From NCBI GenBank assembly GCA_045579705.1, contig JAZNMP010000036.1:8766-72765 (forward strand): a stretch of DNA of 64,000 nucleotides, read 5' to 3'. Positions 25,324-33,543 of the stretch are shown piece after piece. Made by a program: the position numbers and the translations under genes. The notes under the pieces were generated by a model. That model was given only the letters and a program-made list of their open reading frames with translations. It had not been told where the DNA came from and searched no databases. Position 1 is the first letter of the stretch; the number at the start of each line of letters is the position of its first letter. The stretch comes from Lachnocurva sp045579705. GTDB taxonomy: Bacteria; Bacillota; Clostridia; Lachnospirales; Lachnospiraceae.

Positions 25324-25362
25324 AATGTCTGCTTTTGATATGAAAGGCAGACATTTTTTATA
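25324..25362 (+). terminator. Terminator after the methyltransferase gene
   Basis: AATGTCTGC(T)TTT pairs with AAAGGCAGACATT around a short loop, followed by TTTTTT. Confidence 0.8.
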
Positions 25363-25437
25363 CCTCTTCTTTAACTTCAATTTAAAAAAAGATATAATAA
25401 TTGAGATAGGTTAATAAAATTTAATCCAGGGGATAAT

Positions 25438-26007
25438 ATGAGCGATAAAAGTTTAATTGTTGATGCATTTGATTATGCAGATGAAAATCTATATGAGATA
25501 GCTATCAAAGAACAGAAAGCTATAAACTATCTATCTAAACAGCTTGGAAATGCTTCACAGAAACAGATTCAGGATGTTTATGACAAATTGATAGATGAGA
25601 ATTTCTTTAAATCAGAGAATGGTTTGACTTTCCTCTATTTGTTGAGAGAAAACCTGATAAATGTCTACAAGGTCGATGAATCGACGTTGAAACCTATTCC
25701 TGTTGAAAGAGCAAATGATTCTAGAGTAAAGAGCGTTATGTTCGATTGCAACGAACGTGTAAAGGCTGCGCAGAAAGAAACGAAGAATATCAGAGATAGA
25801 TCTCGTATCTTTATTGTAGCCATAGTCGTATTGATCATCGCTTTAGGCGCTATGTTCTATATCTTACGTACGTCTGATATTCCAACGATTTTGGACTATC
25901 AGGAGAAGCTTGAAAACAAATACTCACAGTGGGAAGAAGATTTAAAACAGAGAGAGAGCATCATTCGAAAGAAAGAACGTGCATTAAACATTGAAAACGA
26001 AGATTAG
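25438..26007 (+). CDS. Unknown single-pass membrane protein with coiled-coil tail
   Basis: 189 residues; I do not recognise the family. Residues 1-120 are soluble, charged and mainly helical; 124-143 is a clear transmembrane helix (IFIVAIVVLIIALGAMFYIL), preceded by basic residues (KETKNIRDRSR); 152-185 is a charged coiled coil (EKLENKYSQWEEDLKQRES...). The positive-inside rule puts the N-terminal domain in the cytoplasm and the coiled coil outside. SD AGGGGA precedes ATG. It is 19 bases before a two-component regulator gene, so it may be an accessory sensor or regulator of that kinase; this is inference from position alone. Confidence 0.7.
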   Translation: MSDKSLIVDAFDYADENLYEIAIKEQKAINYLSKQLGNASQKQIQDVYDKLIDENFFKSENGLTFLYLLRENLINVYKVDESTLKPIPVERANDSRVKSVMFDCNERVKAAQKETKNIRDRSRIFIVAIVVLIIALGAMFYILRTSDIPTILDYQEKLENKYSQWEEDLKQRESIIRKKERALNIENED

Positions 26008-26026
26008 TTTTGGAGGTGTTTAAGAA

Positions 26027-26722
26027 GTGGAAAAAGCAAAGGTTTTAATAGCAGATGATGAAGGACGTATCAGAAAGTTGGTTCGTGATTTCCTGGTAAA
26101 GGAAGGCTATGATGTTTACGAAGCAGCAGATGGTATGGAAACTATAAAGTATTTTCAGGATATCGACGATTTGAAATTGATCATTCTGGATGTGATGATG
26201 CCTGGAACAGATGGATTCGCAGTTTTGAAGAGAATCCGTACTACATCAAATATTCCTGTGATTATGCTTACAGCAAAGACTTCTGAGGAAGATGAACTTA
26301 GAGGATTTGAATTAGGTGTAGATGAGTATGTTCAGAAACCTTTTTCTCCCAAACTTCTAATGGCTCGTGTCAATGCTGTTATTAGACGAAGCGATGATAA
26401 AAACATGGTAGATTCTACACCGCAGCTTATTACTGCTGGAGGGATTACTATCGATGTAGGTGCTCATGTGGTTAAATGCGATGGACAGGAGATACTTCTG
26501 TCTGTTAAAGAGTTCGAGTTGTTATCTTACTTTGTAAACAATGAAGGCATAGCTCTGTCTAGAGATATGATTCTTAATAATGTTTGGAATTATGATTTCT
26601 TTGGAGACGCTAGAACTATAGATACTCATGTAAAGAAGCTTCGTAATAAACTAGGAGTCTATGGCAAGTATATTAAGACTATCTGGGGAATGGGGTATAA
26701 GTTTGAAACTGTTTCGGAATAA
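26027..26722 (+). CDS. OmpR/PhoB-family response regulator
   Basis: 231 residues. Receiver domain: acidic pocket D10/D11 (VLIADDEGR), phosphoacceptor D55 (LIILDVMMPGTDGF), T in PVIMLTAKT, K in YVQKPFSP. C-terminal winged helix: LLSVKEFELLSYFVNNEGIA and RTIDTHVKKLRNKLG, GMGYKFE. Start is GTG 26027 with GGAGG (26012 region) upstream. The histidine kinase gene overlaps its 3' end by 20 bases, so the two make a pair. Target genes unknown. Confidence 0.93.
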   Translation: MEKAKVLIADDEGRIRKLVRDFLVKEGYDVYEAADGMETIKYFQDIDDLKLIILDVMMPGTDGFAVLKRIRTTSNIPVIMLTAKTSEEDELRGFELGVDEYVQKPFSPKLLMARVNAVIRRSDDKNMVDSTPQLITAGGITIDVGAHVVKCDGQEILLSVKEFELLSYFVNNEGIALSRDMILNNVWNYDFFGDARTIDTHVKKLRNKLGVYGKYIKTIWGMGYKFETVSE

Positions 26723-28190
26723 TAAATCCATATTATATAAACAGATCTTGTTTGTTATAACAGGCGTTATTATACTTACGTTTATCATTCTTTTTACAGC
26801 AAATACTTTTTTCTTAAAGAGATTTTATCAACGTGAGAAGACATATACTATAGAAAATGTTTTCAATGAGCTGACGATTGCTGACGAAGATGGTACACTT
26901 TATAAGAAGCATTTTAGACCTGAATTTGAGAAGATTTGTACAAATGCAAATCTCTCTATTTTTGTTATGTCTTCGGATCGTTCTATCGTTCTTTCATCAG
27001 CAGGTGAATCTTCTACAGCTCGTATCGTAGGCCAATTCTTCCAATCGGTTTTTGATAATCCAGATGACAAGATTATAAAGCAGACTTCTTCCTACACTAT
27101 TGAATTGCAGGAAGATAATGATATAAATGGTGACTTTATTGTGTTATGGGGAAATCTCCCGGATGGAAACATGATAGTAATACGAAGTGCCATGGAAAGC
27201 TTAAAGGAAAGTGCGCAGATTTCTAACAGGTGTTTGCTCGTTGCAGGTATTTTTTCCCTGATAATCAGTTTTGGAGTTACGGCGGTTCTCACTAGAAGAA
27301 TCACCAAACCTATCACTGAGCTTTCTCATCTTTCAAAGAAGATGATCGATTTGGATTTTGAAGCAAAATATCATCCTAGAGATAAAGAGAACGAGATAGA
27401 TACTCTCGGAAAGAACTTCAATGAGATGTCATCACATCTAGAAGCTGTAATCGGTCAACTAAAAAATGCAAACGCGAAACTCAGCCGAGATTTGGATGTT
27501 ATGGGAAAAAATGAGGAGATGCGTAAGGACTTCCTATCAAACGTTTCTCATGAATTAAAGACACCTATAGCGCTTATAGAGGGCTATGCCGAAGGTCTCC
27601 GTGATGGGGTTGTTAGTGAGCCTGAAGATACTAAGTATTATTTAGATGTAATTATTGATGAAAGTAAGAAGATGGACGATCTGGTTCAGCAGCTTCTCGC
27701 TTTGAACAAGCTAGAATTTGGTGAAAGAGATTATAGTATGTCACGATTAGATTTAACAAATGCTGTTAAAGAAATCGTGAAAAATGCCGATATATTATTA
27801 CGGAAAAATGATATTAAGGTTAGATTTGATAATACAAAGAAGGTTTGTATTTGGGGCGACGAAATGTGCGTAGAGCAAATCTTTCAGAACTATCTGTCTA
27901 ACGCAATTCATTATGCTAAAGATGACAAAATCATAGAAATAAATCTACTGGAAGAAGATGATAAGGTTATACTCTCGGTATTCAATACTGGTGATGCGAT
28001 TCCAGAGGATTCCCTCGATAAAATCTGGGATAAATTCTATAAGGTAGATAAAGCCAGAACGCGCGAATATGGCGGTACTGGATTAGGCTTGTCCATAGTT
28101 AAAGCATGGGCTGATGTATATCATCAGGAATGTAAAGTCGTTAATAAATCTAATGGAGTTGAATTTATATTTACTTTCGACAAAGCATAG
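26703..28190 (+). CDS. Sensor histidine kinase
   Basis: 495 residues from TTG 26703, which has GGGG seven bases upstream; earlier in-frame codons lie deep in the regulator gene. Order: transmembrane helix 1 (QILFVITGVIILTFIILFTA), an extracytoplasmic sensor of ~140 residues, helix 2 (LVAGIFSLIISFGVTAVL), HAMP (TRRITKPITELSHLSKKM), HisKA with the phosphorylated His in FLSNVSHELKTPIALIEGYA, and the ATPase domain (N box FQNYLSNAIHYAKDD; G boxes VFNTGDAIPE and YGGTGLGLSIVKAW). A complete membrane kinase for the preceding regulator. Confidence 0.92.
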   Translation: MKLFRNNKSILYKQILFVITGVIILTFIILFTANTFFLKRFYQREKTYTIENVFNELTIADEDGTLYKKHFRPEFEKICTNANLSIFVMSSDRSIVLSSAGESSTARIVGQFFQSVFDNPDDKIIKQTSSYTIELQEDNDINGDFIVLWGNLPDGNMIVIRSAMESLKESAQISNRCLLVAGIFSLIISFGVTAVLTRRITKPITELSHLSKKMIDLDFEAKYHPRDKENEIDTLGKNFNEMSSHLEAVIGQLKNANAKLSRDLDVMGKNEEMRKDFLSNVSHELKTPIALIEGYAEGLRDGVVSEPEDTKYYLDVIIDESKKMDDLVQQLLALNKLEFGERDYSMSRLDLTNAVKEIVKNADILLRKNDIKVRFDNTKKVCIWGDEMCVEQIFQNYLSNAIHYAKDDKIIEINLLEEDDKVILSVFNTGDAIPEDSLDKIWDKFYKVDKARTREYGGTGLGLSIVKAWADVYHQECKVVNKSNGVEFIFTFDKA

Positions 28191-28231
28191 CGCATCTACC
28201 GTGGGTTTATTAGGATTTTATTATGTTTTTA

Positions 28232-28260
28232 TTGATTATTGTTTTCGACAATGCTACGAT
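28232..28260 (+). promoter_or_regulatory. Promoter of the lipoprotein-cheV unit
   Basis: TTGATT (28232-28237), 17-bp spacer, TACGAT (28255-28260). The spacer contains an inverted repeat ATTGT-tttcg-ACAAT (28238-28252), a possible operator. Confidence 0.55.
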
Positions 28261-28293
28261 AAATACAAGTTTTAAGCATTTTGGGAGAAATAT

Positions 28294-29019
28294 ATGAATA
28301 AACGTAAGATTATAGTTCTTTTCTTTCTATGCATTTTTACTTTTTCTATGACTGGTTGTGGAGATAAACTTGAGAAGCTTTCCAAAGAACAGGAAGATGC
28401 GATTATCGCGTATTCTACAGCCTGTGTTGGCAGATATAATAAGAACCAGAACAAAGGGTTCATTAGATATGCCGAAGAGAAGAAGACAGCAGACAAGACT
28501 GAGACAGAAACAAAAGAAGAGACATCTGAGGAAAATGCATCTAAATCTGAGAAAGATTCGGAACAGAAAGATGGACAGAATAATCCTGATAATGCTACAA
28601 AGGAAACTGGAACATCTTTAAACGATGCACTTAAAGTTGAGGGCATGAACTTCACTAGTGAAGGCACACAGGTTACTGAGAAATACACCTATGGTGATTA
28701 TGTTTCACTCAGACCCAATAGCGGTAAATCTTACCTCGTATATAAGGTCAAAGGAACTAACACTTCACAGAACGAAATCAATGTTGATTTCCTATCAAAA
28801 GGTTATAAATTTAATTTTACTATAAATGGAACTGAAGTTGCATCGAATGATACAACGATACTTTTAAATGACTTGTCTACATACCAGGCTACTGTGAAGC
28901 CAGGTGAAGAAGTTGAATTGGTTTTATTATTCCAGTTCCCTTCGTCAAAGGTTGCTAATATGACAAGCCAGTCGATGGAAATGGTCGATGGTGACCAAAC
29001 TATCAAGATAGGTCTGTAG
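28294..29019 (+). CDS. Lipoprotein with acidic/lysine linker and Ig-like C-terminal domain
   Basis: 241 residues. Lipoprotein signal MNKRKIIVLFFLCIFTFSMT then GC, Cys22. Residues ~60-115 are a low-complexity E/K/T/S/N linker; the C-terminal ~120 residues look like an all-beta domain (SYLVYKVKGTNTSQNEINVD; YQATVKPGEEVELVLLFQFP) of the sort seen in DUF4352/DUF5067-type extracellular proteins. Function unknown. cheV starts 21 bases downstream, so they share a promoter. The link with chemotaxis is only positional. Confidence 0.7.
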   Translation: MNKRKIIVLFFLCIFTFSMTGCGDKLEKLSKEQEDAIIAYSTACVGRYNKNQNKGFIRYAEEKKTADKTETETKEETSEENASKSEKDSEQKDGQNNPDNATKETGTSLNDALKVEGMNFTSEGTQVTEKYTYGDYVSLRPNSGKSYLVYKVKGTNTSQNEINVDFLSKGYKFNFTINGTEVASNDTTILLNDLSTYQATVKPGEEVELVLLFQFPSSKVANMTSQSMEMVDGDQTIKIGL

Positions 29020-29040
29020 AGACAAAGGAGGAGAACGGAC

Positions 29041-29967
29041 ATGGACACAAATATTTTGCTGGAATCAGGAACTAACGAGCTGGAGGTTCTGGAATTCACT
29101 GTGGCCGGTATTCATTATGGCATTAATGTAGCGAAGGTGCTTGAAATCATGCCTTATGAAGAGGTTACACCAATCCCAAATTCTAATCCTTTAGTTGAAG
29201 GTATTTTTATGCCTCGTGATACTATTATCTCTGTTATCAATCTTAGAAAGTGTTTAGGATATGAAGATGCTGATTCAAAAGATGGTCTTTTGTTTATCAC
29301 AAACTTCAACAATCTAAATACAGGATTCCATGTAGATACAGTATTAGGAATTCATCGAGTATCTTGGAAAGATATTAATGAACCTGATTCTACTATCAGT
29401 TCAGATGCTGGTGGAACAGCAACTGGTGTATTGAAGTGGGAAGACAGACTTATCGTTATTATCGATTTCGAGAAGATTGTAGCTGGTATCAATACAGAGA
29501 CATCACTTAAAGTTTCTGATTTGGATAACTACGAAACTAAAGATAGAAGCGCATCTCCACTTCTTATTGCAGAAGATTCAAAGATGCTTATGAAGATGAT
29601 TCAGGAAAGTTTGACAAAAGCTGGATACACAAATATCACACCTTGCTACAATGGTAAGGAAGCTTGGGATAAACTTAGAGAACTTCGTGAGAAGGGAACA
29701 GCTCTCAATGATGTTCATCTTGTTATTACTGATATCGAAATGCCACAGATGGATGGTCATAGATTATGTAAGCTTATCAAAGAAGATGACACATTGAAGA
29801 AGATTCCAGTAGTTATCTTCTCATCACTTATTAATGATGATATCAGAAGAAAGGGCGAAGCTGTAGGAGCAGATGAACAGCTTACTAAACCTGAAATCGG
29901 TAAGTTGGTTGGTGCAGTTGATCGTCTAGTTGCACAGTATGAACAGTATCGTTCTGAAGACAAATAA
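29041..29967 (+). CDS. cheV: CheV-type chemotaxis coupling protein (CheW-receiver fusion)
   Basis: 308 residues. N-terminal CheW domain (LEFTVAGIHYGINVAKVLEI; VISVINLRKCLGY; GVLKWEDRLIVIIDFEKIV) followed by a receiver domain from about residue 175: SPLLIAEDSKMLMKMIQESL, phosphoacceptor Asp in LVITDIEMPQMDGHRL, VIFSS and TKPEI. CheV couples chemoreceptors to CheA and adapts by phosphorylation. No other che gene lies in the window, so it is an orphan here. SD GGAGG precedes ATG. A good terminator follows. Confidence 0.93.
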   Translation: MDTNILLESGTNELEVLEFTVAGIHYGINVAKVLEIMPYEEVTPIPNSNPLVEGIFMPRDTIISVINLRKCLGYEDADSKDGLLFITNFNNLNTGFHVDTVLGIHRVSWKDINEPDSTISSDAGGTATGVLKWEDRLIVIIDFEKIVAGINTETSLKVSDLDNYETKDRSASPLLIAEDSKMLMKMIQESLTKAGYTNITPCYNGKEAWDKLRELREKGTALNDVHLVITDIEMPQMDGHRLCKLIKEDDTLKKIPVVIFSSLINDDIRRKGEAVGADEQLTKPEIGKLVGAVDRLVAQYEQYRSEDK

Positions 29968-29986
29968 TTGATTTGGATTCATTAAC

Positions 29987-30024
29987 GAGGGATGTGGATA
30001 TATTTCTCACATCCCTCATTTTTC
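29987..30024 (+). terminator. Terminator after cheV
   Basis: Ten-bp stem GAGGGATGTG / CACATCCCTC with an 11-base loop, then ATTTTTC. Confidence 0.85.
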
Positions 30025-30046
30025 TATTCGTTGGAGGATTACGACA

Positions 30047-31912
30047 TTGCCAAACCAGGAAGACTACTTAGATAATCTATTAGATTCGATTCAGGACGTT
30101 AGACATAAGAAGAGAGCTGAAGAAAATCGTGCTGATCAGATGAGACAGAAGAGAAATCAGGAGCGTAGAGCTATTAATCCTAATGAGGATTTCCTCGAAG
30201 CTTCTGGTCTGGATAATTATGAGCCAAAACCAGTAGTTCGTAATAATCTTAATGAATTTTTATCTGAAGAAGCTTTCTTAAAAGAATTTGAAGCGCAGCT
30301 TGATGAAGAAGACGCTGACGAATTCTTAAAGGAGTTCGAACGCGAATTAGATGACATTTCTCCGGAAAAAGAAACTGCACCTGAAGAAATGCCAGAAACA
30401 AATGAAGAAATTGAAGAAGATGGCCCGCTTGAAGTAGAGGAGGCACCACTTGAGATGGAAGAGGCACCGCTTGAAGTAGAAGAAGCGCCACTTGAGGTGG
30501 AAGAGGCTCCGCTTGAAGTAGAGGAAGTACCACTTGAGATGGAAGAGGCACCGCTCGAAGTAGAGGGGGCACCACTTGAGGTGGAAGAGGCGCCACTCGA
30601 AGTAGAGGAAGCCCCACTCGAGATGGAAGAAGCGCCACTTGAGATGGAAGATTTTTCTATCGATACTCTAATGGAGAATGCAAAGGATGCCATGGAGAGT
30701 GATGGAGATTTCCTTCAGGATGAGTTTAAGCCTGATGAATTAGATGCAGAAGTTCCTGTAGATATGGATGATGGTGGACTTAATCTCGCCGGGGAGGAAT
30801 CAAATGACGATGCGGATTTGATGTCATTACTTCAAGGTGAAGGTGACGCTTCTTTGGGAGAGATTTCTGATCTATTAAATGCAGATGAATCTGGAGATAC
30901 ATTAGAGGAAGCTGAGGGCCTCTTTAATCTAGAAGAAAATCCGGTTCCTGTAGAATCAGATGGGGCATCTTCTGGTGAAGAAACATCAGAAGAAGGCGAA
31001 GAACCTAAGAAACAGGCCTTTTTAGCAAAACTTTTATCTAAATTTAAGAAAAAGGATAAGGGCGATAAAGCGGCCGAAGATGATAAATCTGTTGCAATCA
31101 GTGAAGAAACACCGGATGATTTCGACCTTGAAAACCAGAAGATTCTCAAAGAGATGAGCGGAGAAGAAGTTGATGCTCCGATAGATCCGGATGATGATGG
31201 AACTATGCTGATTTCTAACTTCTTCAAGAAGTTTAAGGCTAAGAGTAAAGCAAAGAAGGAAGCAAAGGCTGAGGCAAAGAAGAATGCACCGAAGAAGGAA
31301 AAGAAGCCTAAGAAGGAGAAGAAACCAAAGCCACCTAAGCCACCAAAGCCTCCTAAGAAACCGGATAATTCGCCAGTAATTCCGATAAAAGGACTGTTGT
31401 TAAATCTAGTATTAGCTATTTCTTTGATTGTTATGGCTATACTTACTGTTAATACTTTACCTGAGAAGATTAGAATTAGTAATGCAAAACAGACTTTTGC
31501 TGCAGGTAAATATGGCGAAACTTATGCTGCTCTTTCAGGAAAGGCAACTTATAAGGATCCAAAAGTCCAGGAACTTTATGACAAGACTGCTATGCTTTAC
31601 AATCTGGAACACAGATGGGAGAGATATCAGTCATTTATAAAGATGGAAAAATATGACTATGCTTTAAATGAGCTTCTCGTATCCTATGGTATTTACTCAA
31701 GCAATATTGAGCAGGCTAAAGCGATGGGAATCGAAGCGGAATACCAGAAGTTTGGAGAGAATGTAAAACAGGCTTTGCAGGATAAATTCAATGTTTCTAG
31801 TGAAAAAGCTCTCGAGGTTTATAATTCTACAACTAGAAAGAAATATACTATTGAATTAAACCAGATCATTCTGGATGCACATTTGGATAAAGCTAGTAAA
31901 TATAAGAAGTGA
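30047..31912 (+). CDS. Acidic repeat-containing single-pass membrane protein, unknown function
   Basis: 621 residues from TTG 30047, with GGAGGA ahead. N-terminal ~380 residues are very acidic and low complexity and include 11 seven-residue repeats (PLEVEEA/PLEMEEA, residues 127-203). Next is a Lys-rich block, then a Pro/Lys-rich stretch (KPPKPPKPPKKPD). One transmembrane helix follows (about 449-468, GLLLNLVLAISLIVMAILTV). The last ~150 residues look like paired helices of a TPR-like fold (FAAGKYGETYAALSG; MEKYDYALNELLVSYGIY). Topology is probably acidic domain inside, helical domain outside. It stands between cheV and ung; I recognise no family. A role at the cell envelope is conceivable. 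Confidence 0.8.
   Translation: MPNQEDYLDNLLDSIQDVRHKKRAEENRADQMRQKRNQERRAINPNEDFLEASGLDNYEPKPVVRNNLNEFLSEEAFLKEFEAQLDEEDADEFLKEFERELDDISPEKETAPEEMPETNEEIEEDGPLEVEEAPLEMEEAPLEVEEAPLEVEEAPLEVEEVPLEMEEAPLEVEGAPLEVEEAPLEVEEAPLEMEEAPLEMEDFSIDTLMENAKDAMESDGDFLQDEFKPDELDAEVPVDMDDGGLNLAGEESNDDADLMSLLQGEGDASLGEISDLLNADESGDTLEEAEGLFNLEENPVPVESDGASSGEETSEEGEEPKKQAFLAKLLSKFKKKDKGDKAAEDDKSVAISEETPDDFDLENQKILKEMSGEEVDAPIDPDDDGTMLISNFFKKFKAKSKAKKEAKAEAKKNAPKKEKKPKKEKKPKPPKPPKPPKKPDNSPVIPIKGLLLNLVLAISLIVMAILTVNTLPEKIRISNAKQTFAAGKYGETYAALSGKATYKDPKVQELYDKTAMLYNLEHRWERYQSFIKMEKYDYALNELLVSYGIYSSNIEQAKAMGIEAEYQKFGENVKQALQDKFNVSSEKALEVYNSTTRKKYTIELNQIILDAHLDKASKYKK
30425..30655 (+). repeat. 21-bp in-frame tandem repeat, 11 copies, with 42-bp super-period
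   Basis: Each 21-bp unit encodes PLE(V/M)EEA. Copies alternate between a CCGCTTGAAGTAGA type and a CCACTTGAGNTGGAAGA type, so the DNA has a 42-bp dimer period. Multiples of seven codons mean copy-number change keeps the frame. Confidence 0.9.
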
Positions 31913-31943
31913 TTTGACCGAAATAATAGATAAGGAATAGATT

Positions 31944-32621
31944 ATGTTGAGTATTTCTTCCGATTGGAATGAAATTTTAAAAGATGAATTTGAGCAGGAA
32001 TATTTTAAGGAACTAAATAGCTTTCTAGATGAAGAATATGCTTCTGCGACAGTTTATCCTCCAAAGGACGAAATATTTAGCGCGTATAATGTTACTCCTT
32101 ATTCAAAAGTGAAAGTGGTCATTATCGGACAAGACCCATATCACAATCCTAACCAGGCTCACGGAATGAGCTTTTCGGTAAAGCCGGGAGTGAAATGTCC
32201 TCCATCATTGGTGAACATTTACAAAGAGTTAAATGCAGAATTAAATATTCCGATTTCTGAATCAGGATATTTGATGGATTGGGCGAAGCAGGGTGTGTTC
32301 CTCTTGAATACAGTTTTGACTGTAAGAAAGAATGAACCGGGATCCCATGCAAAGAAAGGATGGGAGAAGTTCACTGATAGAACTATTAAAGCTCTGTCTG
32401 AAAGTGATCGACCTATCTGTTTTATGCTTTGGGGGAAAACTGCTCAGGCAAAAAAGAAGCTTATCGCATCAAATCCGAAACATTTAATTTTAGAATCGGC
32501 TCATCCAAGTCCTCTATCTGCTTATCGAGGATTCTTTGGCTGTAATCATTTTATTGAAGCAAATGAATTTCTTAAGGCAAATGGGTTAGAGAAAATCGAT
32601 TGGAGTATTAGAGATTGTTGA
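31944..32621 (+). CDS. ung: Uracil-DNA glycosylase (family 1)
   Basis: Base-excision repair enzyme that removes uracil from DNA. 225 residues. Motif 1 with catalytic D64 (VVIIGQDPYHNPNQAHGMSF) and motif 2 with catalytic His (ESAHPSPLSAYRGFFGCNHF) are intact, along with LLNTVLTVR. SD AAGGA stands before ATG 31944. Fits the family length. Its 3' end contains the -35 of the next gene's promoter. Confidence 0.97.
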   Translation: MLSISSDWNEILKDEFEQEYFKELNSFLDEEYASATVYPPKDEIFSAYNVTPYSKVKVVIIGQDPYHNPNQAHGMSFSVKPGVKCPPSLVNIYKELNAELNIPISESGYLMDWAKQGVFLLNTVLTVRKNEPGSHAKKGWEKFTDRTIKALSESDRPICFMLWGKTAQAKKKLIASNPKHLILESAHPSPLSAYRGFFGCNHFIEANEFLKANGLEKIDWSIRDC

Positions 32622-32647
32622 TTTTTTCAAAAATCGCATGCTATAAT
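32618..32647 (+). promoter_or_regulatory. Promoter of the FliD-like gene
   Basis: TTGATT (32618-32623), 18-bp spacer, TATAAT (32642-32647). It overlaps the ung stop codon. Confidence 0.7.
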
Positions 32648-32685
32648 ACTCATACACAAAGGAATGGAAGGTAGGTGTGTAAGAT

Positions 32686-33450
32686 ATGTCAGGATTGAAT
32701 ATTCAAAACAACAGCTGGAACGGCTGGACATCATCTTCAATAGGGACATTATTTTCAGGATTTACACCGACAGGTGTAAATAGTTTGTCGTCTATCGTCA
32801 GTGACTATTCCCAGATTAAAAATGGTTCGTATGGTAAGCTTGTTAAAGCTTATTACGACAAGATTGAGACACCTATCACGAAAAAGACGACTGCTTCTAA
32901 AGATGTAGTTACTAAAGATTCAAAGAAAACTAATGCAAAGATGGACGTGAAATCACAGGCTGCGGTAACTGATGCAAAGCAGCTTGCTAGTGTTGCAAAC
33001 AAATTTGACAGTAAACTTTTTGCAAAGACGAATGTCAAAGATGCTGAAGGCAAGACTGACTATAATTATGATTATTCAAAGATTTACTCAGCATTAAATG
33101 ATTTCGCAAATTCTTATAATGATGTTTTGGCTAGCACAGATAAACTTGAGAATAGCTCTGTAGAAAGAGCTGTTTCTTCTATGCTTAATAATACTAGAAT
33201 TAATTCTTCGGCTCTTCAGAAGATTGGAATCAACGTTAAGGGAGATTCTACACTTTCTGTAGATAAGGAAGTATTTATGAAGAGCAATATTTCAGATGTA
33301 AAGAAGCTGTTTGAAGGAAAGAATTCATATGCAGCTGGAGTGGCTATGCAGGCAGACGCTATCAGTGCAGCTGTTATTGGAAACAGCGGATATACTAAGG
33401 ATGGCAGCTACAACGTTAAGGCTGCAGACTTTTTCTCAGAATACATTTAA
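32686..33450 (+). CDS. FliD-like secreted or flagellum-associated protein
   Basis: 254 residues, no signal peptide and no membrane helix. Ser/Asn/Lys-rich N-terminal half; the C-terminal half resembles the end of flagellar cap protein FliD: YSALNDFANSYNDVLAST, LQKIGINVKGDSTLSVDKEVF, and VKKLFEGKNSYAAGVAM. Full FliD is 400-900 residues, so this is a short relative, perhaps exported by the flagellar system or a cytosolic homologue. It stands alone between a promoter and a terminator. SD GGAAGG precedes the start. The relationship is judged by eye from short patterns and is moderate at best. Confidence 0.55.
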   Translation: MSGLNIQNNSWNGWTSSSIGTLFSGFTPTGVNSLSSIVSDYSQIKNGSYGKLVKAYYDKIETPITKKTTASKDVVTKDSKKTNAKMDVKSQAAVTDAKQLASVANKFDSKLFAKTNVKDAEGKTDYNYDYSKIYSALNDFANSYNDVLASTDKLENSSVERAVSSMLNNTRINSSALQKIGINVKGDSTLSVDKEVFMKSNISDVKKLFEGKNSYAAGVAMQADAISAAVIGNSGYTKDGSYNVKAADFFSEYI

Positions 33451-33458
33451 ACATAGTT

Positions 33459-33487
33459 AAGGCCCCGGTTAACCTCCGGGGCTTTAA
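33459..33487 (+). terminator. Terminator after the FliD-like gene
   Basis: Ten-bp GC-rich stem AAGGCCCCGG / CCGGGGCTTT with a seven-base loop; the T-tract is short (TTTAATTA). Confidence 0.7.
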
Positions 33488-33488
33488 T

Positions 33489-33509
33489 TATGCTTAAAGT
33501 TTAAGCATA
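33489..33509. promoter_or_regulatory. Perfect 21-bp palindrome upstream of purO
   Basis: Arms TATGCTTAAA and TTTAAGCATA are exact reverse complements around a central G. It lies 34 bases before the purO start, with no T-run after it. An operator for a dimeric regulator is the simplest reading; the regulator is unknown. Confidence 0.6.
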
Positions 33510-33543
33510 TAACCAAGAAATATTTATTTTATAGGAGGATGTA

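Noticed and set aside
30217..30693. Long antisense open frame (Ser-rich) opposite the acidic repeats
   Set aside because: It mirrors the GAA/GAG-rich repeats on the plus strand; no start signal and the composition is a by-product of the repeat.
31267..31380. Lys/Pro-rich stretch as a possible sequencing artefact
   Set aside because: The frame is open through it and codons vary (AAG, AAA, CCA, CCT, CCG), so it is a genuine linker before the membrane helix.
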